Below the pieces are notes generated by a model that did not search any database, was not told where the DNA came from, and saw only the letters and a list, made by a program, of their open reading frames with translations. Below, one piece after another: positions 25,914-34,561 of a DNA stretch of 64,000 bases; the stretch's first letter is position 1, and the number at the start of each line of letters is the position of its first letter. Location of the stretch: contig NZ_CP045929.1 of assembly GCF_009664835.1 (NCBI RefSeq), forward strand, positions 2,666,001 through 2,730,000, written 5' to 3'. Position numbers and translations under genes: made by a program. This stretch comes from Allosaccharopolyspora coralli (GTDB taxonomy: Bacteria; Actinomycetota; Actinomycetes; Mycobacteriales; Pseudonocardiaceae).

Positions 25914-26099
25914 TGTGCTGCCATCTCCTAACCTTGCGATGACGAAGCACCAGATCCACTGGTGCAAGGACAGGACGGACCGGTCGGGTGCTCATGGGGG
26001 TCGGTGTGCACCCAACCGGCCGACGACGCGACCGGAATGGGGACGGGCCGCGCCGAATCGTTCGAGTCGCTGGAGCGGCGACACGGAACCGAGTTGGAC

Positions 26100-26131
26100 G
26101 CCCGCCCGGGACGTCGTTGTCCCGGGCGGGC
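26100..26131. terminator. Strong GC hairpin, probable terminator
   Basis: GCCCGCCCGGGAC (26100-26112) pairs perfectly with 26119-26131 around GTCGTT. The 13-bp stem lies 55 bp beyond the rbpA-like stop on its strand, so it probably ends that operon. There is no U run. Confidence 0.65.
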
Positions 26132-26185
26132 ACGGACGCATGTCGGCCGGGGAAATCGACATGCGCCCGGGTCTCAAGGAACGGG

Positions 26186-26503
26186 TCAGCCACGAAGGAG
26201 CCGCAACCGCTCCGCAAGGAGGTCTTCTAACTCGGGGATGCTTCGGCGTTCGAGCAGCATGTCCCAGTGCGTACGGGCGGGTTTCGCGTGCTTCTGCTCG
26301 TGCTCCGGCTCGTGGAGGATCGTTGCTTCCGTGCCGTGCTGGCGGCAGTCCCACACAGCAGGTGCGTCCACATCGGACGCGAGCGGCACCTCGAAGGTGT
26401 GGCCGTGCGCGCAGGAGTACCCGACGCTCCGGCGCCCGGCGGGCTCGTAGGACCCGGGATGCTCGTAGGACGTCCGACCGTGGCGGTCTCCCCGGAGTTT
26501 CAC
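26186..26503 (-). CDS. rbpA: RbpA-family RNA-polymerase-binding protein (paralogue)
   Basis: 105 residues. The core YSCAHGHTFEVPLASDVDAP and VWDCRQHG form the RbpA core domain, and RTHWDMLLERRSIPELEDLL is the sigma-binding C-terminal helix, almost unchanged from chromosomal RbpA. RbpA stabilises the sigma factor on actinobacterial RNA polymerase. GTG 26503 overlaps the stop of the upstream gene (GTGA). Being the last gene of an operon of unknown small genes on a mobile element, it is likely a second copy that changes host transcription for the element. Confidence 0.85.
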   Translation of the reverse strand: MKLRGDRHGRTSYEHPGSYEPAGRRSVGYSCAHGHTFEVPLASDVDAPAVWDCRQHGTEATILHEPEHEQKHAKPARTHWDMLLERRSIPELEDLLAERLRLLRG

Positions 26504-26937
26504 GCCGCCACCCCCAACCCACGATCGACCGGGCCTGATGCGGGAACACGGAGGTATCGCACCGAGGCCAGCTCCGCCCCGGTCTCGCACTCGGATGTTG
26601 TCGGAGGCAGTGCCAGGGCAGGCAGCAGCACTGTCGGTGTCTCCGCACACGGATCAACTTCCGGCCACACCGGGGACAATGCCCAAACAGGCGGCGCGCG
26701 GAACACGCGCGGCACTGCGTATCCGAGCGCGTCCAAACACGCCGGACACACCGACCGTCCGGCCTCCACCACACCCACCGGGATCGGCGGAGCTACGGCA
26801 ATGCGGCGATGCACCGGACTCTGCACGGTGCCGTGAACGATATGCCCACACAGCATCTCCATCGACCGACCGCAGGCCGACACCAACGCGGCGTGCCACC
26901 GTGATTCGCCCACCGCCGCTACCCACGCACGCACCAT
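26500..26937 (-). CDS. Hypothetical protein with Cys/His pairs, coupled to rbpA
   Basis: 145 residues beginning MVRAWVAAVGESRWHAA. CGRSMEMLCGHIVHG and RSVCPACLDALGY provide four cysteines and histidines that may form a zinc ribbon. The C-terminal half is proline-rich. It starts at ATG 26937, overlapping the preceding small gene by one base (TGATG), and its stop overlaps the rbpA start. No family recognised; the tight coupling supports that it is real. Confidence 0.6.
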   Translation of the reverse strand: MVRAWVAAVGESRWHAALVSACGRSMEMLCGHIVHGTVQSPVHRRIAVAPPIPVGVVEAGRSVCPACLDALGYAVPRVFRAPPVWALSPVWPEVDPCAETPTVLLPALALPPTTSECETGAELASVRYLRVPASGPVDRGLGVAA

Positions 26938-27056
26938 CACCGCGTACTCCGCTCGTGGTCGCCTTGTCGGCGCTGCACGTCCCGCGCGGTGAGACAGTCG
27001 ATCCCGACTGCCAACGCCAGCGCCACCACGACGACGAACAGCATCGCGCCCGTCAT
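26937..27056 (-). CDS. 39-residue membrane peptide
   Basis: MTGAMLFVVVVALALAVGID followed by a polar tail: one transmembrane helix at the N-terminus. It is too short for most gene finders but fits exactly between neighbours with ATGA and TGATG overlaps on both sides, which is strong evidence of translation. Function unknown. Confidence 0.55.
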   Translation of the reverse strand: MTGAMLFVVVVALALAVGIDCLTARDVQRRQGDHERSTR

Positions 27057-27262
27057 GCCGTCGCCTCAGAGGTGGCGCGCTCGCGGTGTTTGCCGAGTTC
27101 GCGGTACAAGTCCTCGGTTTGGGATGAGTCAAGGACGAAGAACTCCCCATCCGGCGTCAGTACAGATAACCCACTGCCGCCCAACGCATCGCTCAAGCGG
27201 AGAACGCGCTCACGACTGGCGACATCGCGGCAGCCAACGGTGATCATCTCAACCCTGGTCAC
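27053..27262 (-). CDS. Hypothetical protein, 69 residues
   Basis: GTG 27262 follows GAAGGA by 8 nt. The protein contains MITVGCRDVASRERVLRLSD and ends in a charged helix (TEDLYRELGKHRERATSEA). No family recognised. Its stop overlaps the start of the 39-residue peptide gene (ATGA). Confidence 0.55.
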   Translation of the reverse strand: MTRVEMITVGCRDVASRERVLRLSDALGGSGLSVLTPDGEFFVLDSSQTEDLYRELGKHRERATSEATA

Positions 27263-27445
27263 AGCTATCCTTCCTGCTGCTGATCGACCGACCATGCGTT
27301 GCCGCCGGAGGCATTGGCACCTGGCCGGATTCATTGACGTCACCGCGCCGGTCTGAAACAGCAGTGACGCGAGAAGATCGCGCTCGACCGGTGGCGAATG
27401 GATGAGGTTCGACAGATGTGGAACCTGGCCCATCGATCGCGGCGT

Positions 27446-27739
27446 CTAGAAATCCCAGTTCGTCTCTCGTGCGTCGAGCTTGCCGACTTCCCGACAGCAC
27501 TTCGGGCATCGGCCGTTCACCCGTTTCGACTTGGGTACGCGATCGTTCGGGGTGGGCATCGGAACCTTAAACTCGCATCCGCCAACCGCCTCGACCAACT
27601 GGCCATGCACCAACGCACCGGGCCGCTTCGTCGTCGCATGACGCACAAGCACACCTGTTTCCGGCGGCGTCGAGGGACAGATCCACCACACGAAAACTGT
27701 CGCCGTTGCACATGATGCCGCGTCTGTTTCACGATTCAT
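27446..27739 (-). CDS. Hypothetical protein with C-terminal CxxCC
   Basis: 97 residues from ATG 27739. It contains a Trp/Cys-rich segment (ATVFVWWICPSTPPETG) and a C-terminal NGRCPKCCREVGKLD that could bind zinc. No family recognised. It is on the same strand as the rbpA operon, with a 183-bp gap, so it may have its own promoter. Confidence 0.5.
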   Translation of the reverse strand: MNRETDAASCATATVFVWWICPSTPPETGVLVRHATTKRPGALVHGQLVEAVGGCEFKVPMPTPNDRVPKSKRVNGRCPKCCREVGKLDARETNWDF

Positions 27740-27870
27740 AATTGGTCTTTCCCTGCGAATTTGCCGCTCCTGGTGCACATGCGAAACAACAGCCGCGCAC
27801 GTTCCGATTCGCCTTGTCGGCTCCCTGAATAACGGTCGATTCAGGATCTCCTGGCCGACACGGAATTCTC

Positions 27871-28095
27871 TCAATCGTCGTGGCCACCTCCCGCCTGTAT
27901 TGTTGTGATCTTCGCCAGGTATGAGAGGTGCAGTCGGATCGCATCCATGAGCCTGATCGCTTGCATCGGTGTTAGGTGGACGACGACGTCACCGCTGAGA
28001 CGCAGAGTGAGCAGTCCTTCTCTGCGGTCCACGGTCAATCCGGCGTCGGTGCCGTTGCCATGCGGTTTCGGTACGGCGTGCATAGGAACCACCAT
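27871..28095 (-). CDS. Hypothetical protein, 74 residues
   Basis: Starts at ATG 28095 or 28083. The beta-rich centre GLLTLRLSGDVVVHLTPMQA is followed by a helix (AIRLMDAIRLHLSYLAK). Unknown family. It is divergent from the XRE regulator at 28243; a 31-bp hairpin lies between them. Confidence 0.5.
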   Translation of the reverse strand: MVVPMHAVPKPHGNGTDAGLTVDRREGLLTLRLSGDVVVHLTPMQAIRLMDAIRLHLSYLAKITTIQAGGGHDD

Positions 28096-28153
28096 TGCCC
28101 ACACGGAAAGGGACCGGAATGTCTCCGGCTGGTCGTTCAGAGAACGCAGATCG

Positions 28154-28184
28154 CGCCAACTAGTCGTTTTACGACCAGTTGGCG
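28154..28184. promoter_or_regulatory. 14-bp inverted repeat between divergent genes
   Basis: CGCCAACTAGTCGT (28154-28167) and ACGACCAGTTGGCG (28171-28184) pair at 13 of 14 positions with a TTT loop. It is central in the 147-bp gap between the 74-residue gene and the XRE regulator, so it may be the regulator's operator; a hairpin acting in RNA is the alternative. Confidence 0.55.
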
Positions 28185-28242
28185 GCGGTCGGACGTGTTT
28201 GCCGGTTAGTACCGTTACGCTTGCTGCATCGCGCACGGACGC

Positions 28243-29484
28243 ATGAGCAGAGAGGCTGTGGAAGTTGTGGACGGGCAGGTGATCGGCAACAACATCGCAC
28301 GTCTGCGCCATGCCCAAGGGATTACGCAGGAGGATCTGGCCACACGCTCAGGGGTCTCCGTGGTGACGATCAGTCGCTTGGAACGAGGGCACCGCAACAT
28401 GGTGCGGTCTTCCACAGTCGTCCGGCTGGCAGCCGCCCTGGATGTCAAGCCAGCGATGCTGTATCACCACGAACGCACCTCACCCGCCGTCGGCGCGGAC
28501 GTCCATCGGCACGCCGCAGCGTTGCGCAGAATGATTCGTGGAAACACGAGCGATGCCCTGGACTTCGTCGAGGACGTCGATGTCAGCCCGAGCGCGTCCC
28601 TGCGCGCCGATACGTCGCACGCCTGGCAGGACTACCTCAGCGGTCACCACGCCGCGCTGCTAGACGCCCTGCCCGCCCTGTTCGCCGACGCACGCCGCGC
28701 CGTGCACGCGGCATCAGGGGATGCCGCCGCAGACGCACAAGAGATCTTGTGCGTGGCCTACCGCCTGGCCACTGGCCTGGCTGGGCGACTCGGCCTAACC
28801 GATCTGGCACTATTTGCCGGTCACCGGGCACTGGACACAGCGAGGCTGACCCGCGAGCCCGCCATCGAATCGGCAGTGGCGACGCGGTATCTCGTATGGG
28901 TGCTCGTCCGCCAGGGCGAGTACTCGGAAGCCGAGCAGATCGCCGTCTCAACGGCGGAGCGCCTGGACCCCGGGCTGGCCACACCCGACCCCGAGACACT
29001 GGGCGTGTTCGGAAACCTTCTCTTCAACGCAGCCACCGCTGCCTTACGACGCGGGAATGGCCAACGCGCCGACGACCTCCTCACCGTCGCCCGAGCCGCT
29101 GCACTGCGTTCAGGCCAGGATCGGGTCACCGAGACCGGCATTTTTGGTCCTCGGTCGGCCGCGATCCAGCACCTCGACCACACGATCCGTGCCGGTGATC
29201 CAGAACGCGCGCTCCGTCTCGCCATCGACATGCCACCCTCAGCGGGCGCTGTACCCGCGTTCTGGGAGGCGGGCCACCAACTTCACCTCGCCTCCGCAGC
29301 CGCCGATGTCGGCCTAGCCGATACGGCCCTCGACAAGTTGCTCACCGCTCGCGACCTCGCGCCCGACTGGGTGGCAGTACAACCACTCAGCGCCTCGATC
29401 GTCCGCGACCTGCTTCCGCACTGCCCAAAACGCCGACGCCCCGAACTCACCGCGATAGCCGCGCACGACGGCTGCACCGACTAG
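28243..29484 (+). CDS. XRE-family regulator with TPR-like C-terminal domain
   Basis: 413 residues. Residues about 14-70 form an HTH_3/XRE domain (IGNNIARLRHAQGITQEDLA, then VSVVTISRLERGHRN). The rest is helical, TPR-like, as in actinobacterial regulators that bind peptides or small ligands. It is followed after 20 bp by a NUDIX gene on the same strand, a recurring pair. The dyad at 28154-28184 is a candidate operator. Confidence 0.82.
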   Translation: MSREAVEVVDGQVIGNNIARLRHAQGITQEDLATRSGVSVVTISRLERGHRNMVRSSTVVRLAAALDVKPAMLYHHERTSPAVGADVHRHAAALRRMIRGNTSDALDFVEDVDVSPSASLRADTSHAWQDYLSGHHAALLDALPALFADARRAVHAASGDAAADAQEILCVAYRLATGLAGRLGLTDLALFAGHRALDTARLTREPAIESAVATRYLVWVLVRQGEYSEAEQIAVSTAERLDPGLATPDPETLGVFGNLLFNAATAALRRGNGQRADDLLTVARAAALRSGQDRVTETGIFGPRSAAIQHLDHTIRAGDPERALRLAIDMPPSAGAVPAFWEAGHQLHLASAAADVGLADTALDKLLTARDLAPDWVAVQPLSASIVRDLLPHCPKRRRPELTAIAAHDGCTD

Positions 29485-29504
29485 CCCGCCAGGTTGGAAT
29501 CCCC

Positions 29505-29981
29505 ATGTGGTCAGACACCATCCCCGACACCTTCACCCAAGCCTATGCCGCCTCCGCCGCACTGTTCACGGACGACGCGGGACGACTGGTCGCTGTGAAG
29601 CCCACGTACAAGAGCACCTGGGACATCCCCGGAGGCTTCATCGACAAGGGCGGAGAAACGCCACACCAAGCCTGCGTTCGAGAGGTCGCCGAAGAACTCG
29701 GGCTGACCACGAACCCACGGTCCCTACTGGCGATCGACTGGGCACCCTCTGAACGGGAAGGCGACAAAGTCTTCTTCCTATTTGACGGCGGCAATCTCAC
29801 AGCGGACCAGCTCGCGAGCATCACGCTGCCCGCCGATGAACTCGAATCGTTCGCGCTGATCACACCGGATCAGTTCCCCGACCGGTTCGTCCCTCGCCTC
29901 GCCAACCGAGTCAGCCACGCACTCGACGCCAAACACCACGGCCATGCCGCCTACCTCGAACACGGCCAGCGGCTCTTCTAG
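29505..29981 (+). CDS. NUDIX hydrolase
   Basis: 158 residues with a NUDIX box at about 44-67: GGFIDKGGE, then REVAEELG. The Glu/Arg-Glu/Glu-Glu metal-binding residues are present, but the loop before the first Glu is one residue longer than the canonical G-x5-E. NUDIX enzymes hydrolyse nucleoside diphosphates linked to another group; the substrate is unknown. It is co-directional with the XRE regulator and ends 4 bp inside the convergent STAND gene. Confidence 0.85.
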   Translation: MWSDTIPDTFTQAYAASAALFTDDAGRLVAVKPTYKSTWDIPGGFIDKGGETPHQACVREVAEELGLTTNPRSLLAIDWAPSEREGDKVFFLFDGGNLTADQLASITLPADELESFALITPDQFPDRFVPRLANRVSHALDAKHHGHAAYLEHGQRLF

Positions 29982-32191
29982 CCGGGAAGTTGGTCGAGGC
30001 GTTGACGGAGTTCGGCTTCGCGGGGGTCGCTGAGGCTGTCGGCGATGCTGACGGCCAGGCGTAGGTGATGGCGTGCTTCGTCGGAGGTGACGCAGTCAGC
30101 GAGGGTGGATAGGGCGGCAATGCGATACCAGTCAGCGTCGTGGTCGCGTGCGTGTTCGTCGGCCGTGCGTGCGGTCTCGGCTGCCTCGTCTGGGCGGTCG
30201 AGGTGGAGTTGGGCGTCGGCCAGAGCGGTCCCGATATAGCTGGTGATCGCCGGGTCGCCGACCTCGGGGGCTTGGTCGAAGGCTTCTTGGAGGAAGGCGG
30301 CGGCGGTGTCCCAGTCGCCTCGTCGGGCGTGCAGGCCGCCGTAGAAGGCTTTCCCGAGCACGACCCCGGCCGGGAAGCGAATGGACTCGTGAGCTTCGAC
30401 GGCTTCATCGATCAGTGGCGTGATCTCGTCGTCGGTGGCTCCGGCAGCGAAGGCGAACCGTGCTGCGTTGATTGCCGACCAGCCGATGTCGCGGACGTGG
30501 CCGAGGTCGCGGCGGTGGTGCAGCGCGGTGAGCAGATGCCCAACGGCGCGGTCGAAGTCGCCCCTGTCTCCGGCCACAAGTCCGCGTGCTTGGTGCATCC
30601 ACGCGATCCCTTCGGTGTCATTGGCCTGTTCGGCAGCGATGAGTGCGTCGCGTGCGGCGCGGTCCCAACTGGACAGTGGTTTGGCGATGAACACGTAGTT
30701 GAGTGCCACGGCCACCAACTGCCAGGCCAGCCTGGTCCAACCACGTTCGAGGGCGGCGTGGATCGGGGCGGGGTCGTTGTGCCAGTGGGCGTCGGTCCAG
30801 GCCATGCCTTCGACGTAGTTGGCGATCACCGGTGGTTCGACGTCATCGGGGCAGGGCACCAGGTTCAGCGGGGTGTCGTCGCGCCCGGCGATGTGGATCG
30901 CCGCGCGGGCGCTGCCGTGCAGGATCCAGGTCAAGCCTCGGTAGACGGCCGCGTCCCGCTCCTCGGCGCTGTCCATGCGGCGGGATTCGCGGCGGGCGAA
31001 GGCCAAGTGCAGGTCGTGGTAGCGCCAGCCTCCACCGACGGAGTTGAGCAGACACGCATCTGCGGCGCCGTTGAGCAGGCGTCGACTCACGGGCTGGGAG
31101 CGGCCAATCATCGCAGCGGCCTGCCCGAGACTCGGCGTGCCGCTGGTCAGCGCACACAGTCGCCACGCTTGCTGCACGTCGTCATCGAGTTCGGCGTAGC
31201 TGCGGCGGGTCGCACGGTCGATCGGGCTGAGTTCGTCTAGTTCGGCGTAGGCGCGAGCCATCTGCATGATCGTCTCCTCCGTTTCGTGCTGGCGTGCATC
31301 GAGCCCGGCAACCTGCAACGCCAACGGCAGGCCACCGCAACGCGGGATGAGAGGCGCCAGCGCCTCGGTGCTCATGCCGGACTGCACAGCGAGCAATTCG
31401 GCTGCGTGGGTGTCGTTGAGGGGCCGCACCTCGTGCTGGATCGCACCGGTGACGTCGGTCAGACGATCACGGGTGGTGACCACAACGAGGCTGCTCCCCG
31501 AGGCGGGAATCAACGGGCACACTTGTTCGCGGCGCGCGTTGTCAATGAGGATGACCAACCGTTGCTGTTCGGAGGTAGTGCGCCACACTCCGATGAGTTC
31601 GTCGAGGTCACCGCCGAGCGCTTGCGCGGCGGTGTTCAGGCTCCGGCACCAGTTCCGGAGAACCCCGTCGAGCGGTTTGGGATCGAGTTCGTCGTCCCAC
31701 CCACGAAGGTCGGCGAACAGACTCGGCATCCCCTCAGCGAGCTGGTGCGCGACAGCCACGCCCAGCGCTGTTTTCCCGACTCCACCCGGACCGGTCAGGA
31801 TCAGCACCGGCGGTGTCGTGCAGGTGCGGTCTGTTTCGGCGGCGATGCGGTGCTGGACTGTGGCGATCTCGTCGTCGCGGCCGACGAGCGGATGCTGCTG
31901 CGGCGGTAGCTGCCTGGGCACTGCCTGCGGCCAATGCTCCGACGGCTCGCGGAGTGCGGCGTACGCGGTGGTGATCTCGCGGTTGGCGTGCAGGGCTTCG
32001 TCGAGGCGTTCGGCGAGTTGCTGGCTCACGGCACGTGTGCCGCTTTCCAAGTGGAAGATCATCGTGTGGGTGACGTGAACGCGTTGGGCCAGCCCGCGAA
32101 TGCTGAGCGGGTCATCCGGGTTGGTGGGACTGGGCTGTGCGAGCCGTCGTGCGCGAAGTAGCTCGCCGAACGAGACGCGATCCACTCTCAC
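29978..32191 (-). CDS. XRE - NB-ARC - TPR STAND-type ATPase
   Basis: 737 residues from GTG 32191 (GCGAGG upstream; the frame is open further up). The order is an N-terminal XRE helix-turn-helix (SFGELLRARRLAQ, LAQRVHVTHTMIFHLESG), an NB-ARC domain with Walker A GPGGVGKTA (Lys140), LVILIDNA as Walker B and GLPLAL, then TPR-like repeats to the C-terminus. Such proteins are signal-sensing switches; in actinobacteria they are AfsR-like regulators, and related STAND proteins defend against phage. Here the HTH favours regulation of neighbouring genes. A dyad at 32289-32320 lies upstream. Confidence 0.82.
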   Translation of the reverse strand: MRVDRVSFGELLRARRLAQPSPTNPDDPLSIRGLAQRVHVTHTMIFHLESGTRAVSQQLAERLDEALHANREITTAYAALREPSEHWPQAVPRQLPPQQHPLVGRDDEIATVQHRIAAETDRTCTTPPVLILTGPGGVGKTALGVAVAHQLAEGMPSLFADLRGWDDELDPKPLDGVLRNWCRSLNTAAQALGGDLDELIGVWRTTSEQQRLVILIDNARREQVCPLIPASGSSLVVVTTRDRLTDVTGAIQHEVRPLNDTHAAELLAVQSGMSTEALAPLIPRCGGLPLALQVAGLDARQHETEETIMQMARAYAELDELSPIDRATRRSYAELDDDVQQAWRLCALTSGTPSLGQAAAMIGRSQPVSRRLLNGAADACLLNSVGGGWRYHDLHLAFARRESRRMDSAEERDAAVYRGLTWILHGSARAAIHIAGRDDTPLNLVPCPDDVEPPVIANYVEGMAWTDAHWHNDPAPIHAALERGWTRLAWQLVAVALNYVFIAKPLSSWDRAARDALIAAEQANDTEGIAWMHQARGLVAGDRGDFDRAVGHLLTALHHRRDLGHVRDIGWSAINAARFAFAAGATDDEITPLIDEAVEAHESIRFPAGVVLGKAFYGGLHARRGDWDTAAAFLQEAFDQAPEVGDPAITSYIGTALADAQLHLDRPDEAAETARTADEHARDHDADWYRIAALSTLADCVTSDEARHHLRLAVSIADSLSDPREAELRQRLDQLPG

Positions 32192-32288
32192 CTCGCAGCG
32201 CTGTATCGGGTTGGTGTGTCCATTCAGGTCGTGTACTACACCACCACTGACACCGCTGAGGCGATACACCCACCCGAGTGATTCAGGG

Positions 32289-32320
32289 GTGTTTACCAGA
32301 ATTGTTGACACGGTGAACAC
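32289..32320. promoter_or_regulatory. Inverted repeat in the 32.2-32.4 kb divergent promoter region
   Basis: GTGTTTACC (32289-32297) and GGTGAACAC (32312-32320) pair at 8 of 9 positions around a perfect -35-like TTGACA (32305-32310). It is suited to autoregulation by the STAND/XRE protein or to control of the gene at 32418. Confidence 0.5.
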
Positions 32321-32417
32321 TGCCGATCTCGGCTCCACCGCGGCAAGACTCGACATCACTCACAACACACGAATGGCAGGCCGGGGTCTTTTCTGATCAC
32401 CGCGTCAATCTGCGGTT

Positions 32418-33200
32418 GTGAGTACACAGTTCCGACGTCGATATGCACGAGCAGCCATACGGGGGTCGACAATGACGAGATCACTCATCCCACGGTCCGA
32501 GCAAGCACCACGCCACCGTGAGCCAGGCGCGGCCGAGCTACGCCTCGCCGGTACAGGAACGTCTCAGCGGATGCGCGGCCGGTCGGATCAACGCCCCGGG
32601 CTGAACACAACCGACCTCATCAACTCCTCCGGCGCGGAGATCGCATTCCTGCGCGATCGGCTTGCTGATGCGGAGTCGTTCATGGACACACTCGGCGCGT
32701 TCGTCGGCACGGAGCTGCACTTGGACCCGCCTCGACGGACGCACTGTTCGCTCGATGACGTGCAGAAGGTGTTGCTCTGCGAGGCGGCCGACATTCCCCA
32801 TGACACCGATCCGGCCGAGATCCGCAGTCTCGTCCGCGGCCTTTACCACCGCCGCAGCTTGGTCCGAGCCGGTGTCACGGTCGTCGCCAGTGTCGAATCG
32901 ATCATCATTCCGCGGCGCCTGCCAGTGGCGAAGGTGGACGGTCCGTCGGCGACCGATCTGTTGTTCAGCACGAACCTTCCGCTCGGCAAGGTGCTTGAGC
33001 CCTATGGTGCTCGTCGGCAGACCCACGATGTCGGGGTGCGTTGGTGGGCCAGCGACGACACCCCACCTAGCTGGGATACCGACATCCTGCGCATCACCGG
33101 GCAACTCGACCTCGAACTCCCGGTCGCTTGGCTGACCGAAACCGTCGATGCCAGCGCCCTACACCTCCACCGCGCGAACCGGATCGGAGCCTCACGGTGA
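32418..33200 (+). CDS. Hypothetical protein, possibly chorismate-lyase-like fold
   Basis: 260 residues with a GTG start. The N-terminal 60 residues are basic and low-complexity. The core VTVVASVESIIIPRRLP followed by FSTNLPLGKVLEPYGARRQ resembles the UbiC/UTRA pattern (a strand ending in R, then D/N-x-PLG). The fold suggestion is weak. It is divergent from the STAND ATPase, next to the GGDEF-HxlR gene. Confidence 0.55.
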   Translation: MSTQFRRRYARAAIRGSTMTRSLIPRSEQAPRHREPGAAELRLAGTGTSQRMRGRSDQRPGLNTTDLINSSGAEIAFLRDRLADAESFMDTLGAFVGTELHLDPPRRTHCSLDDVQKVLLCEAADIPHDTDPAEIRSLVRGLYHRRSLVRAGVTVVASVESIIIPRRLPVAKVDGPSATDLLFSTNLPLGKVLEPYGARRQTHDVGVRWWASDDTPPSWDTDILRITGQLDLELPVAWLTETVDASALHLHRANRIGASR

Positions 33201-33357
33201 GGGCCGCCCGCGCACCAAGCCCTTGGGGCATGTGTGGCTACAGGTTCAAGCCCTACGGCGAAATCCCATGATGAACAACAGCAATCACGCGCAGATCCGC
33301 TGCTGCGTTCAGGCGAGCGCGAACTGTCGAGCACGACATCATCTGGGGAGGGTGAAC

Positions 33358-34434
33358 ATGCAAGTACCGGACGGAACGAATTGTCGAGACTGCCCGATGT
33401 TGTGCTCCGGCGGTGGGGTCGACAAGTTGACCGGGTTGATTGGCCGTGAGACGTGGGATGCCCGCGCACATCGGATGGTGGGCTCGTGTCGGGACCGTGG
33501 CGTGACGGTGTCGTTGATCCTGGCTGACCTGGACGGTTTCAAGGCGGTCAACGATCGGTGGGGGCATCAGGCTGGGGACACGGTGCTGGCTGCCGTGGCC
33601 GACGTGCTGCGCAGGGTGGTGGGTGCGCAGGCGCTACTGGGCCGGTATGGCGGCCACGGTGGTGACGAGTTCCTGGTGCTGCTGCCGGACACCGACGAAC
33701 GCACCGCTCGGGAGTTGGCCGAACGGATCCGGCTGCGACTGCGGAGTGTGGCACTGCGGCTGACCACCACTGCGGGCGATCACGCCCAGTTGAGTGGGGT
33801 GTCTGCGTCGTTCGGTGTCACCGCGTGCCGTGCGCAGGACGCGTTGTCGTTGGAGCAGTTGATCCTGTGTGCGGATGCGGGTTTGCAGAACGCAAAGTCC
33901 TGCGGACGGGACCACGTCTGTACCGAGCCTGCTATGCGGAAACCTCCCTCCACGGGCGGGATCGTGCACGCCGCTCCGAGGCCGACCGTTGACGAGTTGG
34001 CGACGGAGATGCTGGACCGGGACGCGTGCCTGTACCACCTGCTGAACTTCTGCCATGTCCTCCAGGGGCGTTGGTGTCCGGATGTGCTGCTGGCGTTGGC
34101 GGCGGGGCCACGTCGCTACAACGAGCTGTTGGCGGCGGTACGGGGCGCGCGGGTGGTGGATGGGTGGTCGGGGCGTAGTCGCCAGATTCAGCCCAGCATC
34201 CTGGCTCACACGGTGCGTCGGCTGGAGCGTGACGGGATGCTCCACCGCATCGTGGACGGCGACAGGGACCCACGCGCGGTGCGCTACGAACTCAGCCGCC
34301 CTGGGCACGATCTGCTCACCGCGATTGTCCCGGCGGTGTTGTGGAGCCGCGACCACTCCGAGGAGATCGGCCGCGCACAACAACGGTCTCGCCTCCCCCA
34401 TGTGAAGCCGGGATTTCAGGGGAGATTCTCATGA
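33358..34434 (+). CDS. GGDEF domain fused to HxlR-type winged helix
   Basis: 358 residues from ATG 33358, which follows GGGAGG by 7 nt. An N-terminal Cys motif (Cys9, Cys12, Cys16: NCRDCPMLC) is followed by a GGDEF domain (about 20-165; DLDGFKAVNDRWGHQAGD; active loop R96-YGGHGGDEF-105). A linker leads to an HxlR-like winged helix (about 200-345; HVLQGRWCPDVLLALAAGPRRYNELL). The signature GGDEF is complete with a 3-residue insertion before it. The enzyme could make c-di-GMP or bind GTP as an input to the DNA-binding half. No EAL, PAS or membrane segment is present. Confidence 0.82.
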   Translation: MQVPDGTNCRDCPMLCSGGGVDKLTGLIGRETWDARAHRMVGSCRDRGVTVSLILADLDGFKAVNDRWGHQAGDTVLAAVADVLRRVVGAQALLGRYGGHGGDEFLVLLPDTDERTARELAERIRLRLRSVALRLTTTAGDHAQLSGVSASFGVTACRAQDALSLEQLILCADAGLQNAKSCGRDHVCTEPAMRKPPSTGGIVHAAPRPTVDELATEMLDRDACLYHLLNFCHVLQGRWCPDVLLALAAGPRRYNELLAAVRGARVVDGWSGRSRQIQPSILAHTVRRLERDGMLHRIVDGDRDPRAVRYELSRPGHDLLTAIVPAVLWSRDHSEEIGRAQQRSRLPHVKPGFQGRFS

Positions 34435-34561
34435 TCTCTTGGCAATGGACCTGTTTGCACCTTGAAGTCACCAATGGTCCCGCGTGTACACCGGAGGGCG
34501 TCGCCGGAGAGAAGCCGTTCGTCGCCGTCATTTCCGTCTGGTGCACGAGAGGAGGTGTGCC

